Of a DNA stretch of 64,000 nt, positions 55,752-64,000 are shown piece by piece. Both the position numbers and the translations under genes were made by a program. Every line of letters starts with the position of its first letter. Position 1 is the stretch's first letter. Source of the stretch: Flavobacteriaceae bacterium (lineage in GTDB: Bacteria > Bacteroidota > Bacteroidia > Flavobacteriales > Flavobacteriaceae). The DNA lies in the NCBI GenBank assembly GCA_947453195.1, contig CANGFO010000006.1, positions 62,001 to 126,000 on the forward strand, given 5' to 3'. Below the pieces are notes generated by a model, which had not been told where the DNA came from, searched no databases, and was given only the letters and a program-made list of their open reading frames with translations.

Positions 55752-56171
55752 ATGGCTACTAATAGAACATTTACAATGATTAAACCAGATGCTGTAGAAA
55801 ACGGACATATTGGTGGAATCTTAAACATGATTACTGAAGGCGGATTTAAAATTGTTGCTTTAAAATTAACGCAATTAACTGTTGCTGATGCTCAAGCATT
55901 TTATGCTGTACACGCTGCAAGACCTTTTTATGGCGAATTAGTTGAATTCATGTCACGCGGACCAATCGTTGCTGCAATTCTTGAAAAAGAAAATGCAATC
56001 GAAGATTTCAGAACTTTAATTGGTGCTACTAATCCAACTGAAGCAGCTGAAGGTACTATCCGTAAAAAATACGCTACTTCAATTGGCGAAAATGCTGTAC
56101 ACGGATCTGATTCAGATGAAAATGCAGCTATTGAAAGCGCATTCCACTTTGCAGGAAGAGAGCAATTTTAA
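55752..56171 (+). CDS. ndk: Nucleoside diphosphate kinase
   Basis: NDK passes the gamma-phosphate of ATP to NDPs. The 139 residues start [23 protein letters not shown] and carry the active-site His in [15 protein letters not shown]. The length is normal. It has its own strong promoter and a bidirectional terminator. Confidence 0.97.
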   Translation: MATNRTFTMIKPDAVENGHIGGILNMITEGGFKIVALKLTQLTVADAQAFYAVHAARPFYGELVEFMSRGPIVAAILEKENAIEDFRTLIGATNPTEAAEGTIRKKYATSIGENAVHGSDSDENAAIESAFHFAGREQF

Positions 56172-56185
56172 TTAAGAGTTTATAT

Positions 56186-56221
56186 AAAAAAAATCCCATT
56201 TCAATGAAATGGGATTTTTTT
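56186..56221. terminator. Bidirectional terminator after ndk
   Basis: AAATCCCATTTC and GAAATGGGATTT form a perfect 12-base stem, followed by seven T on the plus strand and by A/T-rich sequence on the other. It separates the convergent ndk and DUF721 genes. Confidence 0.9.
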
Positions 56222-56241
56222 ATTGCTTAAAGTTTATATTT

Positions 56242-56538
56242 TTATCTTAAAACTACCTCTTTCACCACTTCTTTTTTTAGCTCTTCATTAATCATGGCAA
56301 TTATTTTTTGTTTACCATAACTCAATTCTTCTCGCAAAACTGCCGAGGTTAGTTTAACATATAATGTAGTTCCCTTTAAAATCACTTCTTGAGTGTAATT
56401 ATTTACTCCATTTCCCATCAAGTTTTTCCAAGCTTGTTCTACATCAATTTTATCCATGCCGGTTTCAAGCTTATTTTGCTGAATAAACTGCTGCAATACT
56501 TCTGATATTGAACTTTCGTTACTTTGTCTTTTTGCCAT
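56242..56538 (-). CDS. DUF721 protein
   Basis: The 98 residues match the DUF721/DciA-like family (EVLQQFIQQNKLETGMDKIDVEQAWKNLMG, then LYVKLTSAVLREELSYGKQKI). DciA-related proteins assist replicative helicase loading in many bacteria; whether that holds for this short form is not known. Its start overlaps the upstream stop codon by one base, so it is coupled to the lipoprotein gene. Confidence 0.8.
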   Translation of the reverse strand: MAKRQSNESSISEVLQQFIQQNKLETGMDKIDVEQAWKNLMGNGVNNYTQEVILKGTTLYVKLTSAVLREELSYGKQKIIAMINEELKKEVVKEVVLR

Positions 56539-56957
56539 TATTTAATTGAAAAAGGGACTTGACGTTTGTAATGGTATTCTAAATTATCTTTATTTTTCAA
56601 AACCAAGACACTATCTTGAATTTCAATAATCTCTTCTTTCCATTTACCATAATTAGTAGTATAGTTAATGAAATAGTTACCCTCTTCATTAGTCACTTTG
56701 ACTATTTCTTTAATATCATTAGTTAAATAAGTTCCGTCTAATTGCGGCATTACTTTTTGACGAAAGCCTTTATGATCTTTTACAGAAAAAAAATCAATGG
56801 TTTCATTTACTTTGTACTCTTTCTTTCCTCCCTCAGGAAGTTCAACTTTTTGAATCTCCCAATAACCATTTATTTTGGTAAGATCTGCTTCAGCAACCGA
56901 AGGCTTGCAGGAGATTAGCAATAAACTAAACAAGAAAAGGATAAAGGAGTTTTTCAT
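56538..56957 (-). CDS. Hypothetical lipoprotein
   Basis: The 139 residues begin with a lipoprotein signal (LFSLLLISC) and continue as a small globular lipocalin-like sequence (LTKINGYWEIQKVELPEGGKKEYK). No family is assigned with confidence. The last base of its stop codon is shared with the DUF721 start. Confidence 0.75.
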   Translation of the reverse strand: MKNSFILFLFSLLLISCKPSVAEADLTKINGYWEIQKVELPEGGKKEYKVNETIDFFSVKDHKGFRQKVMPQLDGTYLTNDIKEIVKVTNEEGNYFINYTTNYGKWKEEIIEIQDSVLVLKNKDNLEYHYKRQVPFSIK

Positions 56958-57060
56958 AACTAAAATAAAAACCTAAAATTACAATTATTTTTAAGTATTA
57001 AAAAAGTATTTTTGAATAAACCTTTTAATACCCAATAAGTCAAATATTAAAAATATTTTC

Positions 57061-58134
57061 ATGAAAAACCATTTTCCGTTATTACTATTGTCTTTTTTTA
57101 TTTTTGGATGTAGTTCAGATAAAAATTCTAACTCCAATACAGATGATAGCATGTACTTTCCACCAAATGATGGTAGTGCAACCTGGGAAACTAAATCCAT
57201 ATCTGATCTTGGATGGAACGCTAATGCTGTGCAGCCACTTTTAGATTATTTGCAATTAAAAAATACCAAGTCTTTTATGATTTTAGTGAATGGAAGAATT
57301 GTAATGGAAAATTATTTTAACGGACATTCAGCAACTACAGCATGGTATTGGGCAAGTGCAGGAAAGACATTAACTGCTACAGTAACTGGAATTGCGGAAC
57401 AAGAAGGATTTATAGACACAAATAATAAAGTATCAAATTATATTGGAACAGGTTGGACAAGCGCACCTTTAGCAAAAGAAAACTTAATTACTTGCAAACA
57501 TTTATTAACCATGACATCGGGCTTGGATGATGCACTTGGCGATGATGTTTCTCCTGCCAATTTACAATATGTTTCAGATGCAGGAACTCGTTGGGCTTAC
57601 CATAATGTATATGTAAAATTGCAAGATGTAGTAGCGCAAGTAACAGGTCAATCCTGGACAAACTATTTCAACACTAAGTTACGAGACAAACTGGGCATGA
57701 CTGGCGGCCTGTGGGTAAATGGAACTGACGGAACAAGAACTTACTGGAGTACCACAAGAAATATGGCTCGCTTTGGTTTGATGGCTTTAAACAAGGGCAA
57801 ATGGAATGGAACTACAGTTATCAATGAAAGCTACTTTAATTTGGAAACCACAACTTCACAAGCAATAAATCAATCTTATGGTTATTTATGGTGGCTTAAT
57901 GGAAAGTCGAGTTATCATTTACCACAAAGTCAATTTCAATTTAACGGAAATATTATTCCGAGTGGACCAAGTGACATGTATGCCGCTCTTGGAAAAAACG
58001 ACCAAAAAATTTATGTAATTCCTAGCAAGAAAATGGTTGTGATACGAATGGGAGAAGCAGCAGATACCGTAAATATGGCACTATCTGATTTTGACAATGT
58101 ACTTTGGCAAAAAATAAATGCACTTTATCAATAA
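57061..58134 (+). CDS. Serine hydrolase of the beta-lactamase/class C family, lipoprotein
   Basis: The 357 residues have a lipobox (FFIFGC), a Ser/Asn-rich linker and a beta-lactamase-like domain. The SxxK nucleophile is SAGK (WYWASAGKTLTA), and the YxN element is YHN (WAYHNVYV). Such enzymes hydrolyse esters, peptides or peptidoglycan stems; lactamase activity is not implied. The gene is convergent with the small membrane protein next to ftsY. Confidence 0.88.
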   Translation: MKNHFPLLLLSFFIFGCSSDKNSNSNTDDSMYFPPNDGSATWETKSISDLGWNANAVQPLLDYLQLKNTKSFMILVNGRIVMENYFNGHSATTAWYWASAGKTLTATVTGIAEQEGFIDTNNKVSNYIGTGWTSAPLAKENLITCKHLLTMTSGLDDALGDDVSPANLQYVSDAGTRWAYHNVYVKLQDVVAQVTGQSWTNYFNTKLRDKLGMTGGLWVNGTDGTRTYWSTTRNMARFGLMALNKGKWNGTTVINESYFNLETTTSQAINQSYGYLWWLNGKSSYHLPQSQFQFNGNIIPSGPSDMYAALGKNDQKIYVIPSKKMVVIRMGEAADTVNMALSDFDNVLWQKINALYQ

Positions 58135-58143
58135 ATAGAAATA

Positions 58144-58329
58144 CTAAAACTTAGAATTAAAAAACTTGATTAAAGCATAAATAAACACCACAAAAGTCAC
58201 TAATTGCAATCCCATAGCAATAGTTGGAAGTTTTATTTCTATGATTTTAGATACTATTTCAGAACCTACACAAAGCAACAACAATATTAGTGGGGACGCT
58301 GTTTTGAAAAAATTAATTAGTTTATTCAT
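58144..58329 (-). CDS. Small two-helix membrane protein
   Basis: The 61 residues (MNKLINFFKTASPLILLLLC to ALIKFFNSKF) form two hydrophobic helices joined by a short loop. It follows ftsY with a 5-base gap and the same strand, so it is probably co-transcribed. No function is known. Confidence 0.65.
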   Translation of the reverse strand: MNKLINFFKTASPLILLLLCVGSEIVSKIIEIKLPTIAMGLQLVTFVVFIYALIKFFNSKF

Positions 58330-58334
58330 AGTTA

Positions 58335-59315
58335 TTAATTAAAGAAACTGTCTACAAACTCATATTTATTAAACACTTGCAAATCTTCAATTCCTTCTCC
58401 AACTCCAATATATTTTACTGGAATTTGAAATTGATCAGATATACCTATTACTACACCGCCTTTAGCAGTTCCGTCAAGTTTAGTAACTGCCAAGCAGGAT
58501 ACTTCGGTTGCAGCAGTAAATTGTTTTGCTTGTTCAAATGCATTTTGCCCTGTTGAACCGTCCAATACTAACAATACATCATGTGGCGCATCTTCGGTAA
58601 CCTTTTGCATCACACGTTTCACTTTAGACAACTCACTCATTAACCCAACTTTGTTATGCAATCTTCCTGCTGTATCAATAATCACGACATCAGCATTTTG
58701 AGAAACGGCACTTTGAAGCGTATCAAAAGCTACCGATGCAGGATCTGACCCCATTTGTTGTTTTACAATTGGAACACCTACACGATCTGCCCATATTTGT
58801 AATTGATCAATTGCGGCAGCACGAAAAGTATCGGCAGCACCCAGGACAACGCTGTAACCTGCTTTTTTAAATTGGTAAGCTAATTTTCCGATTGTAGTTG
58901 TTTTGCCTACTCCATTAACTCCAACCACCATGATAACATATGGTTTTTTGTTTGCTGGAATTTTGAATTCGGTTTCTTCCCCAGATTTAGTTTCAGATAA
59001 AAGTCCGGAGATTTCTTCTCTAAGAATCAAATTCAGTTCATCTATTCCTAAATATTTATCTGCAGAAACTCGCTCTTCAATACGACGTATGATTTTTAAT
59101 GTTGTTTCTACTCCAACATCCGAAGTAACTAATATTTCCTCAAGATTATCTAAAACCTCATCATCAACTTTTGATTTTCCTGCTACAGCCTTAGTAAGTT
59201 TTGAAAAAAAAGAAGTTTTAGTTTTCTCTAAACCTTTATCAAGAATAACCTTTTCTTGTTCGGTAATAACGGGTTCTTTTTTTTCTGAAGAAAATAATTT
59301 TTTAAAAAAACTCAT
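58335..59315 (-). CDS. ftsY: Signal recognition particle receptor FtsY
   Basis: FtsY targets SRP-ribosome complexes to the membrane. The 326 residues have an N domain and the G domain with GVNGVGKTTTIGK, ADTFRAAA, IDTAGRLHNK, TKLDGTAKGG and GVGEGIEDL. The acidic A domain is very short, as in many bacteria. The gene follows DUF4295, with a terminator and a TATATTTG box (complement of 59358-59365) between them. Confidence 0.96.
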   Translation of the reverse strand: MSFFKKLFSSEKKEPVITEQEKVILDKGLEKTKTSFFSKLTKAVAGKSKVDDEVLDNLEEILVTSDVGVETTLKIIRRIEERVSADKYLGIDELNLILREEISGLLSETKSGEETEFKIPANKKPYVIMVVGVNGVGKTTTIGKLAYQFKKAGYSVVLGAADTFRAAAIDQLQIWADRVGVPIVKQQMGSDPASVAFDTLQSAVSQNADVVIIDTAGRLHNKVGLMSELSKVKRVMQKVTEDAPHDVLLVLDGSTGQNAFEQAKQFTAATEVSCLAVTKLDGTAKGGVVIGISDQFQIPVKYIGVGEGIEDLQVFNKYEFVDSFFN

Positions 59316-59357
59316 AATCTAAGTTGGTTAATAAAATAAAATTTTTAATAGTAGTGA

Positions 59358-59365
59358 CAAATATA
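59358..59365 (-). promoter_or_regulatory. -7 box of ftsY
   Basis: On the minus strand TATATTTG lies just past the U-run of the terminator at 59362-59398, so the terminator and the ftsY promoter overlap. Confidence 0.5.
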
Positions 59366-59398
59366 AATAAAAAAGCTACTTCCGTGAGAAAGTAGCTT
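59362..59398 (-). terminator. Terminator after the rpmB-rpmG-DUF4295 operon
   Basis: AAGCTACTT and AAGTAGCTT form a perfect nine-base stem (59373-59398), followed on the minus strand by TTTTTTATTT. Confidence 0.85.
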
Positions 59399-59419
59399 AG
59401 TAATATTTTATAATGGGAA

Positions 59420-59572
59420 TTATTTCTTTTGTAAGAAACTATCCACTTCTTCTGGAGTCATAATGCTTTCAACAAAAGTGTAAGCTCCTGTTTTTGGAGA
59501 TTTTACCATTTTGATAGCTTTTGTTAATCTCTTAGAAGCTGTTTGTAACGTTGCAACGGTCTTTTTTGCCAT
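59420..59572 (-). CDS. DUF4295 small basic protein
   Basis: The 50 residues read MAKKTVATLQTASKRLTKAI then KMVKSPKTGAYTFVESIMT, ending VDSFLQKK. This is the DUF4295 family, encoded beside rpmB and rpmG throughout Bacteroidota and likely a ribosome-associated protein. It lies 59 bases after rpmG. It is below common length cut-offs and easily missed. Confidence 0.92.
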   Translation of the reverse strand: MAKKTVATLQTASKRLTKAIKMVKSPKTGAYTFVESIMTPEEVDSFLQKK

Positions 59573-59631
59573 GATTCAATGAGTATTTGAATTTTAATAA
59601 TTCTCTTTTGAGTTTTAATTAAAATGTCTAA

Positions 59632-59814
59632 TTATTTAATTTCTTTATGAACAGTCATTCTCTTTAAGATTGGATTAAATTTTTTAATCTCTAATCTGTC
59701 TGGAGTATTTTTTTTGTTTTTGTTAGTGATATAACGAGAAGTTCCTGGAAGTCCAGACTCTTTATGCTCAGTACATTCTAAAATAACTTGAATTCTATTA
59801 CCTTTCTTTGCCAT
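59632..59814 (-). CDS. rpmG: 50S ribosomal protein L33
   Basis: The 60 residues ([21 protein letters not shown], then [24 protein letters not shown]) match L33. Only one cysteine remains, so this is the zinc-free form. It is the second gene after rpmB. Confidence 0.95.
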   Translation of the reverse strand: MAKKGNRIQVILECTEHKESGLPGTSRYITNKNKKNTPDRLEIKKFNPILKRMTVHKEIK

Positions 59815-59840
59815 CTTACTTTATATTTATTTGGATAGGA

Positions 59841-60077
59841 TTATTTAATGAATCCGTTAGCTTTAGCAGATTTTAATACTGCAGCCAATCCATTTTTATT
59901 AATTGTTTTTATTGTTGAAGCAGCTACTCTTAAAGTAACCCATCTGTTTTCTTCAGCAAGAAAGAAACGTTTTTTAACTAAGTTAACAGAAAATTTTCTC
60001 TTAGTTTTATTCATTGCGTGGGAAACGTTATTTCCTACCATCGCTCTTTTACCTGTAAGGTCACAAACTCTTGACAT
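59841..60077 (-). CDS. rpmB: 50S ribosomal protein L28
   Basis: The 78 residues ([29 protein letters not shown]) match L28. It is the first gene of the rpmB-rpmG-DUF4295 operon, and lies 74 bases from the cinA stop codon upstream on the same strand. Confidence 0.96.
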   Translation of the reverse strand: MSRVCDLTGKRAMVGNNVSHAMNKTKRKFSVNLVKKRFFLAEENRWVTLRVAASTIKTINKNGLAAVLKSAKANGFIK

Positions 60078-60151
60078 TATGCTTATCTTTTATCGTTATT
60101 AAAATCGAGGGTGCAAAGAAACAAAAAAGAAACCTTATTGCCAAAAAAATA

Positions 60152-61402
60152 TTAGACATTTTTCAAAATTTCTTTTTGAAGCATTTCAAAAGCTTTGTTT
60201 ACCGTTCTATCTATCACTTTTTCACGGGGTTGCCCAAAATTAAATTCTTCGACCAAAACTCCATTTGGAGTGGCAATTGCAATAAAAACTGTTCCAACAG
60301 TCGCATCGGCATCTCCCTTTGACGGACCTGCGTTTCCTGTTGTAGCAATTGCATAATCGGATTTCATTACCTTTTGCACTCCCAAAGCCATCTCGGTAGC
60401 AACTTCCGCACTAACTACAGAAAATTGAGCAATCGCATCTTCCGAAACTCCCAGCACCGAAACTTTGGCATCCGTAGCATAACTAACTACTCCACCTCTA
60501 AAATAATTAGAAGCACCAGGCACCGAAGTTAGTTCTTGAGCAATTTTACCTCCAGTACAACTTTCAGCAACCGCTATAGTTGCTTTGTTTTTTACTAACA
60601 GCCTTCCTAAAACAACCGCAATAGTTTCGTCTTCATCAAATCCAACAATAATATCTCCAATTAGTTTAGCTAAAGTATCTACTTTGCTATTTATAGTGCT
60701 TTCTAAAAGTTCTTTGTCTTTTCCGCGAGCAGTTAATCGCAAGCGAACTCTACCCGGTGAAGGCAAATAAGCCAACTTTACAAATTCAGGCAAACTATTC
60801 TCCCAATCTTCAATCCGCTCCGCAACCAAACTTTCGCCTTGACCATAAGTCATAATTGTTTTATGAATAATGTAAGGGCGCTCATACTCTTCAACTATCT
60901 TCGGGATGATTTCGTTTTCAACAATATATTTCATCTCATAAGGAACGCCGGGTAACGAAATATAAACGGTATCCTCTTTCTTCATCCACATACCGGGAGC
61001 GGTTCCTACTTTATTAAATAAAACTTGACATTTAGAAGGCACCAGCGCTTGATCTTTATTCATTTGAGAAGCCGGTCTATTCATTACCTTTTCAATCAAC
61101 TCAATTACATGAACCTGAACTTCCTGATTAATGATTAACGTATCATTAAAATATTCGCAAAAAGTATGTTTGGTAATATCGTCTTTTGTTGGACCTAATC
61201 CACCGGTGATAATTACAAAATCGACTTTGTTTTGCAGTTTTTCTAGAGTTTCTAATATATGTTGTTTGTTATCGCTTATAGAAAGTAGCTCATGAGTTTC
61301 TACCCCTATTCGATCAAGGGATTTTGCAATATAACCTGAATTGGTATCAATAATTTGGCCGATAAGAATTTCGTCGCCAATAGTTACTATGGATGCTTTC
61401 AA
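60152..61402 (-). CDS. cinA: CinA-family nicotinamide-nucleotide amidohydrolase
   Basis: CinA removes deamidated pyridine nucleotides and is linked to competence and DNA damage. The 416 residues have the MoCF/ADP-ribose pyrophosphatase domain ([29 protein letters not shown]) and the C-terminal amidohydrolase domain ([34 protein letters not shown]). It is complete in length and has no recA neighbour. Confidence 0.95.
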   Translation of the reverse strand: MKASIVTIGDEILIGQIIDTNSGYIAKSLDRIGVETHELLSISDNKQHILETLEKLQNKVDFVIITGGLGPTKDDITKHTFCEYFNDTLIINQEVQVHVIELIEKVMNRPASQMNKDQALVPSKCQVLFNKVGTAPGMWMKKEDTVYISLPGVPYEMKYIVENEIIPKIVEEYERPYIIHKTIMTYGQGESLVAERIEDWENSLPEFVKLAYLPSPGRVRLRLTARGKDKELLESTINSKVDTLAKLIGDIIVGFDEDETIAVVLGRLLVKNKATIAVAESCTGGKIAQELTSVPGASNYFRGGVVSYATDAKVSVLGVSEDAIAQFSVVSAEVATEMALGVQKVMKSDYAIATTGNAGPSKGDADATVGTVFIAIATPNGVLVEEFNFGQPREKVIDRTVNKAFEMLQKEILKNV

Positions 61403-61430
61403 AATAAAATAAATTTGTTAGAATTGAATA

Positions 61431-61856
61431 TTAAATAACTTCAATTTGTGGATTGATTTTTTTTAGTTCCGAAATAAAAATAGCTCCATTTTTCGGAGAA
61501 ATAAATAAATCATCATAGGAATTGTAGGTAACAATAAACCCTTTTGTATCTAAAGCTGGCTTCAGCATTACCGGAACATTCAAGCCTGAATAGTGTTTAA
61601 TAGATTTAATTTTAGTAATATCAACCCTTCCTCTAATTGGACCCGAACGGTATAGCAAAAAATTACTTTTTATCACATAACGGGTATCCAAAATCACCCA
61701 AAGCACAAAACCAATCACCAACGAAACAATAATAACGGGAATTAACGGATCGTTTCCCTTATTGAAATTTAACACCAATGATAAGAGCAAAGACAGAACT
61801 AAAATCCATAAAACAACAATAGTAAAGGTATTTTTAGTAGATAAAAATCGGGTCAT
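61431..61856 (-). CDS. Membrane protein with bacterial PH domain
   Basis: The 141 residues have two N-terminal membrane helices (about 10-28 and 36-54). A small domain follows (DTRYVIKSNFLLYRSGPIRGRVDITKIKSIKHYSG) that resembles the bacterial PH domain family. The function is unknown. It lies 28 bases upstream of cinA on the same strand. Confidence 0.75.
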   Translation of the reverse strand: MTRFLSTKNTFTIVVLWILVLSLLLSLVLNFNKGNDPLIPVIIVSLVIGFVLWVILDTRYVIKSNFLLYRSGPIRGRVDITKIKSIKHYSGLNVPVMLKPALDTKGFIVTYNSYDDLFISPKNGAIFISELKKINPQIEVI

Positions 61857-61963
61857 AATTTTTTTAAATGGGCTTTTAATGATAAAAACAAAAATTCGTT
61901 TAATTTTACGCTAAATTAATACAATTAAATATCACCACCGAATTTTAATAAAAATAGTTTTAA

Positions 61964-62803
61964 ATGAGTACAATTAATTGGATAACTGTAAGAGAATTTG
62001 AAGACATTACCTACAAAAAATGTAATGGCGTAGCACGAATTGCTTTCAATCGTCCGGATGTTCGAAATGCCTTCCGACCAAAAACTACCAGTGAGTTATT
62101 ACAAGCTTTTCATGATGCTCAAGAAGATACTTCAATTGGAGTGGTATTACTTTCTGCAGAAGGTCCTTCAAGCAAAGACGGAGTTTATTCTTTTTGTAGT
62201 GGCGGTGATCAAAAAGCACGTGGCCACCAAGGTTATGTAGGAGATGATGGTTACCACCGATTAAATATATTAGATGTACAGCGATTAATTCGATTCATGC
62301 CAAAAGCAGTGATTTGCATAGTTCCGGGATGGGCAGTTGGTGGCGGACATAGCTTGCACGTGGTATGCGATTTGACTTTAGCAAGCAAGGAACATGCTAT
62401 TTTTAAACAAACCGATGCCGATGTTACCAGTTTTGACGGAGGATACGGCTCTGCCTATTTAGCCAAAATGGTTGGGCAAAAAAAAGCAAGAGAAATTTTC
62501 TTCTTAGGAAGAAACTATTCTGCTCAAGAAGCTATGGATATGGGAATGGTAAATGCAGTAATTCCGCATGATGAATTAGAAGACACCGCTTATGAATGGG
62601 CACAAGAAATATTGGCGAAATCGCCAACTTCTATTAAAATGCTTAAATTCGCTATGAACCTAACCGATGACGGTATGGTTGGCCAACAAGTATTTGCCGG
62701 CGAAGCTACTCGATTAGCTTATATGACCGATGAAGCCAAAGAAGGTCGCGATGCCTTCTTAGAAAAACGCAAACCCAACTTTAACAAAAAATGGTTGCCA
62801 TAA
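61964..62803 (+). CDS. menB: 1,4-dihydroxy-2-naphthoyl-CoA synthase
   Basis: MenB closes the naphthoate ring in menaquinone synthesis. The 279 residues belong to the crotonase superfamily. They carry RPDVRNAFRPKTTSELLQAFHDA, FCSGGDQKARG (the CoA-binding loop and oxyanion region), GWAVGGGHSLHVVCDLT and TDADVTSFDGGYGSAYLA. The last is a MenB-specific signature. It is the first gene of an operon with menA. Confidence 0.96.
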   Translation: MSTINWITVREFEDITYKKCNGVARIAFNRPDVRNAFRPKTTSELLQAFHDAQEDTSIGVVLLSAEGPSSKDGVYSFCSGGDQKARGHQGYVGDDGYHRLNILDVQRLIRFMPKAVICIVPGWAVGGGHSLHVVCDLTLASKEHAIFKQTDADVTSFDGGYGSAYLAKMVGQKKAREIFFLGRNYSAQEAMDMGMVNAVIPHDELEDTAYEWAQEILAKSPTSIKMLKFAMNLTDDGMVGQQVFAGEATRLAYMTDEAKEGRDAFLEKRKPNFNKKWLP

Positions 62804-62873
62804 TAATGGTTTAAAGTTCAATGTTTAAAGTTATTAACGTTAAACTTTTTTAAACTTCAAAAAATTAAACAAA

Positions 62874-63836
62874 ATGAAACATTGGATTGAAGCAGCACGA
62901 GTTCGCACCCTACCCCTTTCGATTTCCGGAATTTTAGTGGGTAGTTTTTACGCCATGTCGCAAAGTATTTTCAACTGGAAAATTGTGATTTTTGCTTTAT
63001 CAACCACACTTGGTCTGCAAATTCTATCCAATTTTGCCAACGATTATGGCGACGGCATGAAAGGCACCGACAATGAAGATCGTGTTGGACCAATGCGCTC
63101 CATTCAAAGTGGAGCCATCACACCAGGAGCCATGCGCTTTGCCATATTTATTACTTCATTTCTTACTTTGGTTTCTGCCATGTTGCTTATTTATTTTTCT
63201 TTCAAAGGAAAATATTTATATTATTCCGTTCTTTTCTTCGTCTTGGGGATATTAGCAATTGCTTCGGCGGTTCGCTACACCGTAGGAAAAAACCCATACG
63301 GATATAGAGGATATGGCGATGTATTTGTTTTTATTTTCTTCGGAATCGTAAGTACAATTGGAGTAAATTTTATGTTTTCTAAAGAATTAGATTGGCTGTT
63401 ATTCCTTCCTGCAACTGCAATCGGACTATTAAGCGTAGGGGTTTTGAATTTAAACAACATGCGCGACGAAGAATCAGACAGAAAATCTAATAAAAATACT
63501 ATTGTAGTAAAAAATGGTGGCGCTTGGGCAAAAAAATACCATTTCTTTTTAATCGTTTCTGCAATGATTTTAATGTTAGTTTTTGCACTTATCTTCGATT
63601 TTAGTTACCGCGATCAAAATCCAGGTTCGTTTAACTTTGATATTTATTTCTTTTTATTGGCTTACTCTCCAATAATTGCTCACTTAAAAAGAGTTGCAAA
63701 AAACAAAGAACCAAAACTATTAGATCCTGAGTTAAAAAAATTAGCTTTAAGTACCTTTTTACTATCTATTTTATTGTCGCTTTCGCTGATTTATTTTATT
63801 TCAGATTTCATCATTTATTATACCAATTGGCCATGA
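62874..63836 (+). CDS. menA: 1,4-dihydroxy-2-naphthoate polyprenyltransferase
   Basis: MenA attaches the prenyl chain to DHNA in the membrane. The 320 residues have about eight membrane helices. The first Asp-rich motif is NFANDYGDGMKGTDNEDR, and a second polar motif is NNMRDEESDRKSNKNT. It lies 70 bases after menB and overlaps the next gene by 4 bases (ATGA). Confidence 0.95.
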   Translation: MKHWIEAARVRTLPLSISGILVGSFYAMSQSIFNWKIVIFALSTTLGLQILSNFANDYGDGMKGTDNEDRVGPMRSIQSGAITPGAMRFAIFITSFLTLVSAMLLIYFSFKGKYLYYSVLFFVLGILAIASAVRYTVGKNPYGYRGYGDVFVFIFFGIVSTIGVNFMFSKELDWLLFLPATAIGLLSVGVLNLNNMRDEESDRKSNKNTIVVKNGGAWAKKYHFFLIVSAMILMLVFALIFDFSYRDQNPGSFNFDIYFFLLAYSPIIAHLKRVAKNKEPKLLDPELKKLALSTFLLSILLSLSLIYFISDFIIYYTNWP

Positions 63837-64000
63837 AAATAACCTTTTACGGACACGCCTGTCTAGGAATTGAAGTTAGCGGTAAACATATTTTAGTTGA
63901 CCCATTTATCACAGCAAACCCAAAAGCTAGCCACATCGACATCAATTCGATTGCTGCTGATTACATCTTGCTAACCCACGCACACAACGATCACATTTTG
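63833..64000 (+). CDS. UPF0173-type metal-dependent hydrolase, C-terminus cut by window edge
   Basis: The visible 56 residues read MKITFYGHACLGIEVSGKHI, then LVDPFITANP and THAHNDH, the HxHxDH zinc motif of the metallo-beta-lactamase fold. The family is about 225 residues, so most of the gene lies outside. It overlaps menA by 4 bases and is translationally coupled to it. The substrate is unknown. Confidence 0.9.
   Translation, partial: MKITFYGHACLGIEVSGKHILVDPFITANPKASHIDINSIAADYILLTHAHNDHIL

Noticed and set aside
1..64000. CRISPR array, prophage or rRNA operon
   Set aside because: No regularly spaced repeats, phage structural genes or rRNA sequence were seen anywhere in the window.

Overview
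The window is AT-rich chromosomal DNA from a member of the Bacteroidota, most likely a Flavobacterium or close relative. The evidence is the promoter style (TTG, 19-22 bases, then TAnnTTTG, at many starts), the near absence of Shine-Dalgarno sequences, two proteins with type IX secretion (T9SS) sorting tails, the archaeal-type ProS, a Rho with a long Asn/Gln/Pro-rich N-terminal part, bacillithiol synthesis by BshC, and families typical of the group (DUF4293, DUF4295, DUF5777, PspC with PadR). The assignment is inferred from gene content.

Layout. 1-3.5 kb: typA (cut by the window edge), rpsT, tRNA-Glu and proS. 3.6-8.4 kb: an aromatic low-complexity lipoprotein, a FadL-like barrel, rimO and a small exported protein. 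8.4-18 kb: a GlcD-type FAD oxidase, meaB, a prohibitin-like protein, a MATE exporter, an ABC-F ATPase, and an operon of a sigma-54 activator without a DNA-binding domain, a degenerate DEAD-box protein and a DUF2007 protein. 18-29.5 kb: a T9SS cargo protein, a Nat-type ABC exporter, grpE-dnaJ, a TIGR01777 epimerase, padR-pspC, DUF4442, DUF2807, tRNA-Pro and trxB. 29.5-33.7 kb: an accessory island holding a stand-alone caspase-like protease and two small membrane proteins. At least two of these genes are separated by attC-like palindromes, and one palindrome is split by an IS1182-type insertion sequence with an 8-bp target duplication. 33.7-48.5 kb: rho, DUF4293, a YfcE-like phosphoesterase, truA, an MsbA-like ABC exporter, lpdA, relA/spoT, a Fur-family regulator, purA, a LysM-NlpC/P60 hydrolase, a TPR protein and apbE. 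48.6-51.7 kb: a five-gene envelope redox operon (OB-fold, DUF5777 barrel, haem lipoprotein, YceI, DUF2271 with a T9SS tail). 51.8-64 kb: a B12-type radical SAM protein, bshC, ndk, DUF721, a serine hydrolase, ftsY and the rpmB-rpmG-DUF4295 operon, cinA, a PH-domain protein, menB-menA, and the start of a UPF0173 hydrolase.

Most of the window is ordinary core genome. Four things stand out. (1) The attC-like cassette island with the caspase. (2) apbE facing a DUF2271 protein that keeps a TGAT flavinylation-like motif and carries a T9SS tail, which suggests a covalently flavinylated secreted electron carrier. (3) A repeated roughly 100-bp element, found three times, whose outer stem shows a compensatory base change. 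(4) A duplicated 20-bp 3' end of the tRNA-Pro gene.
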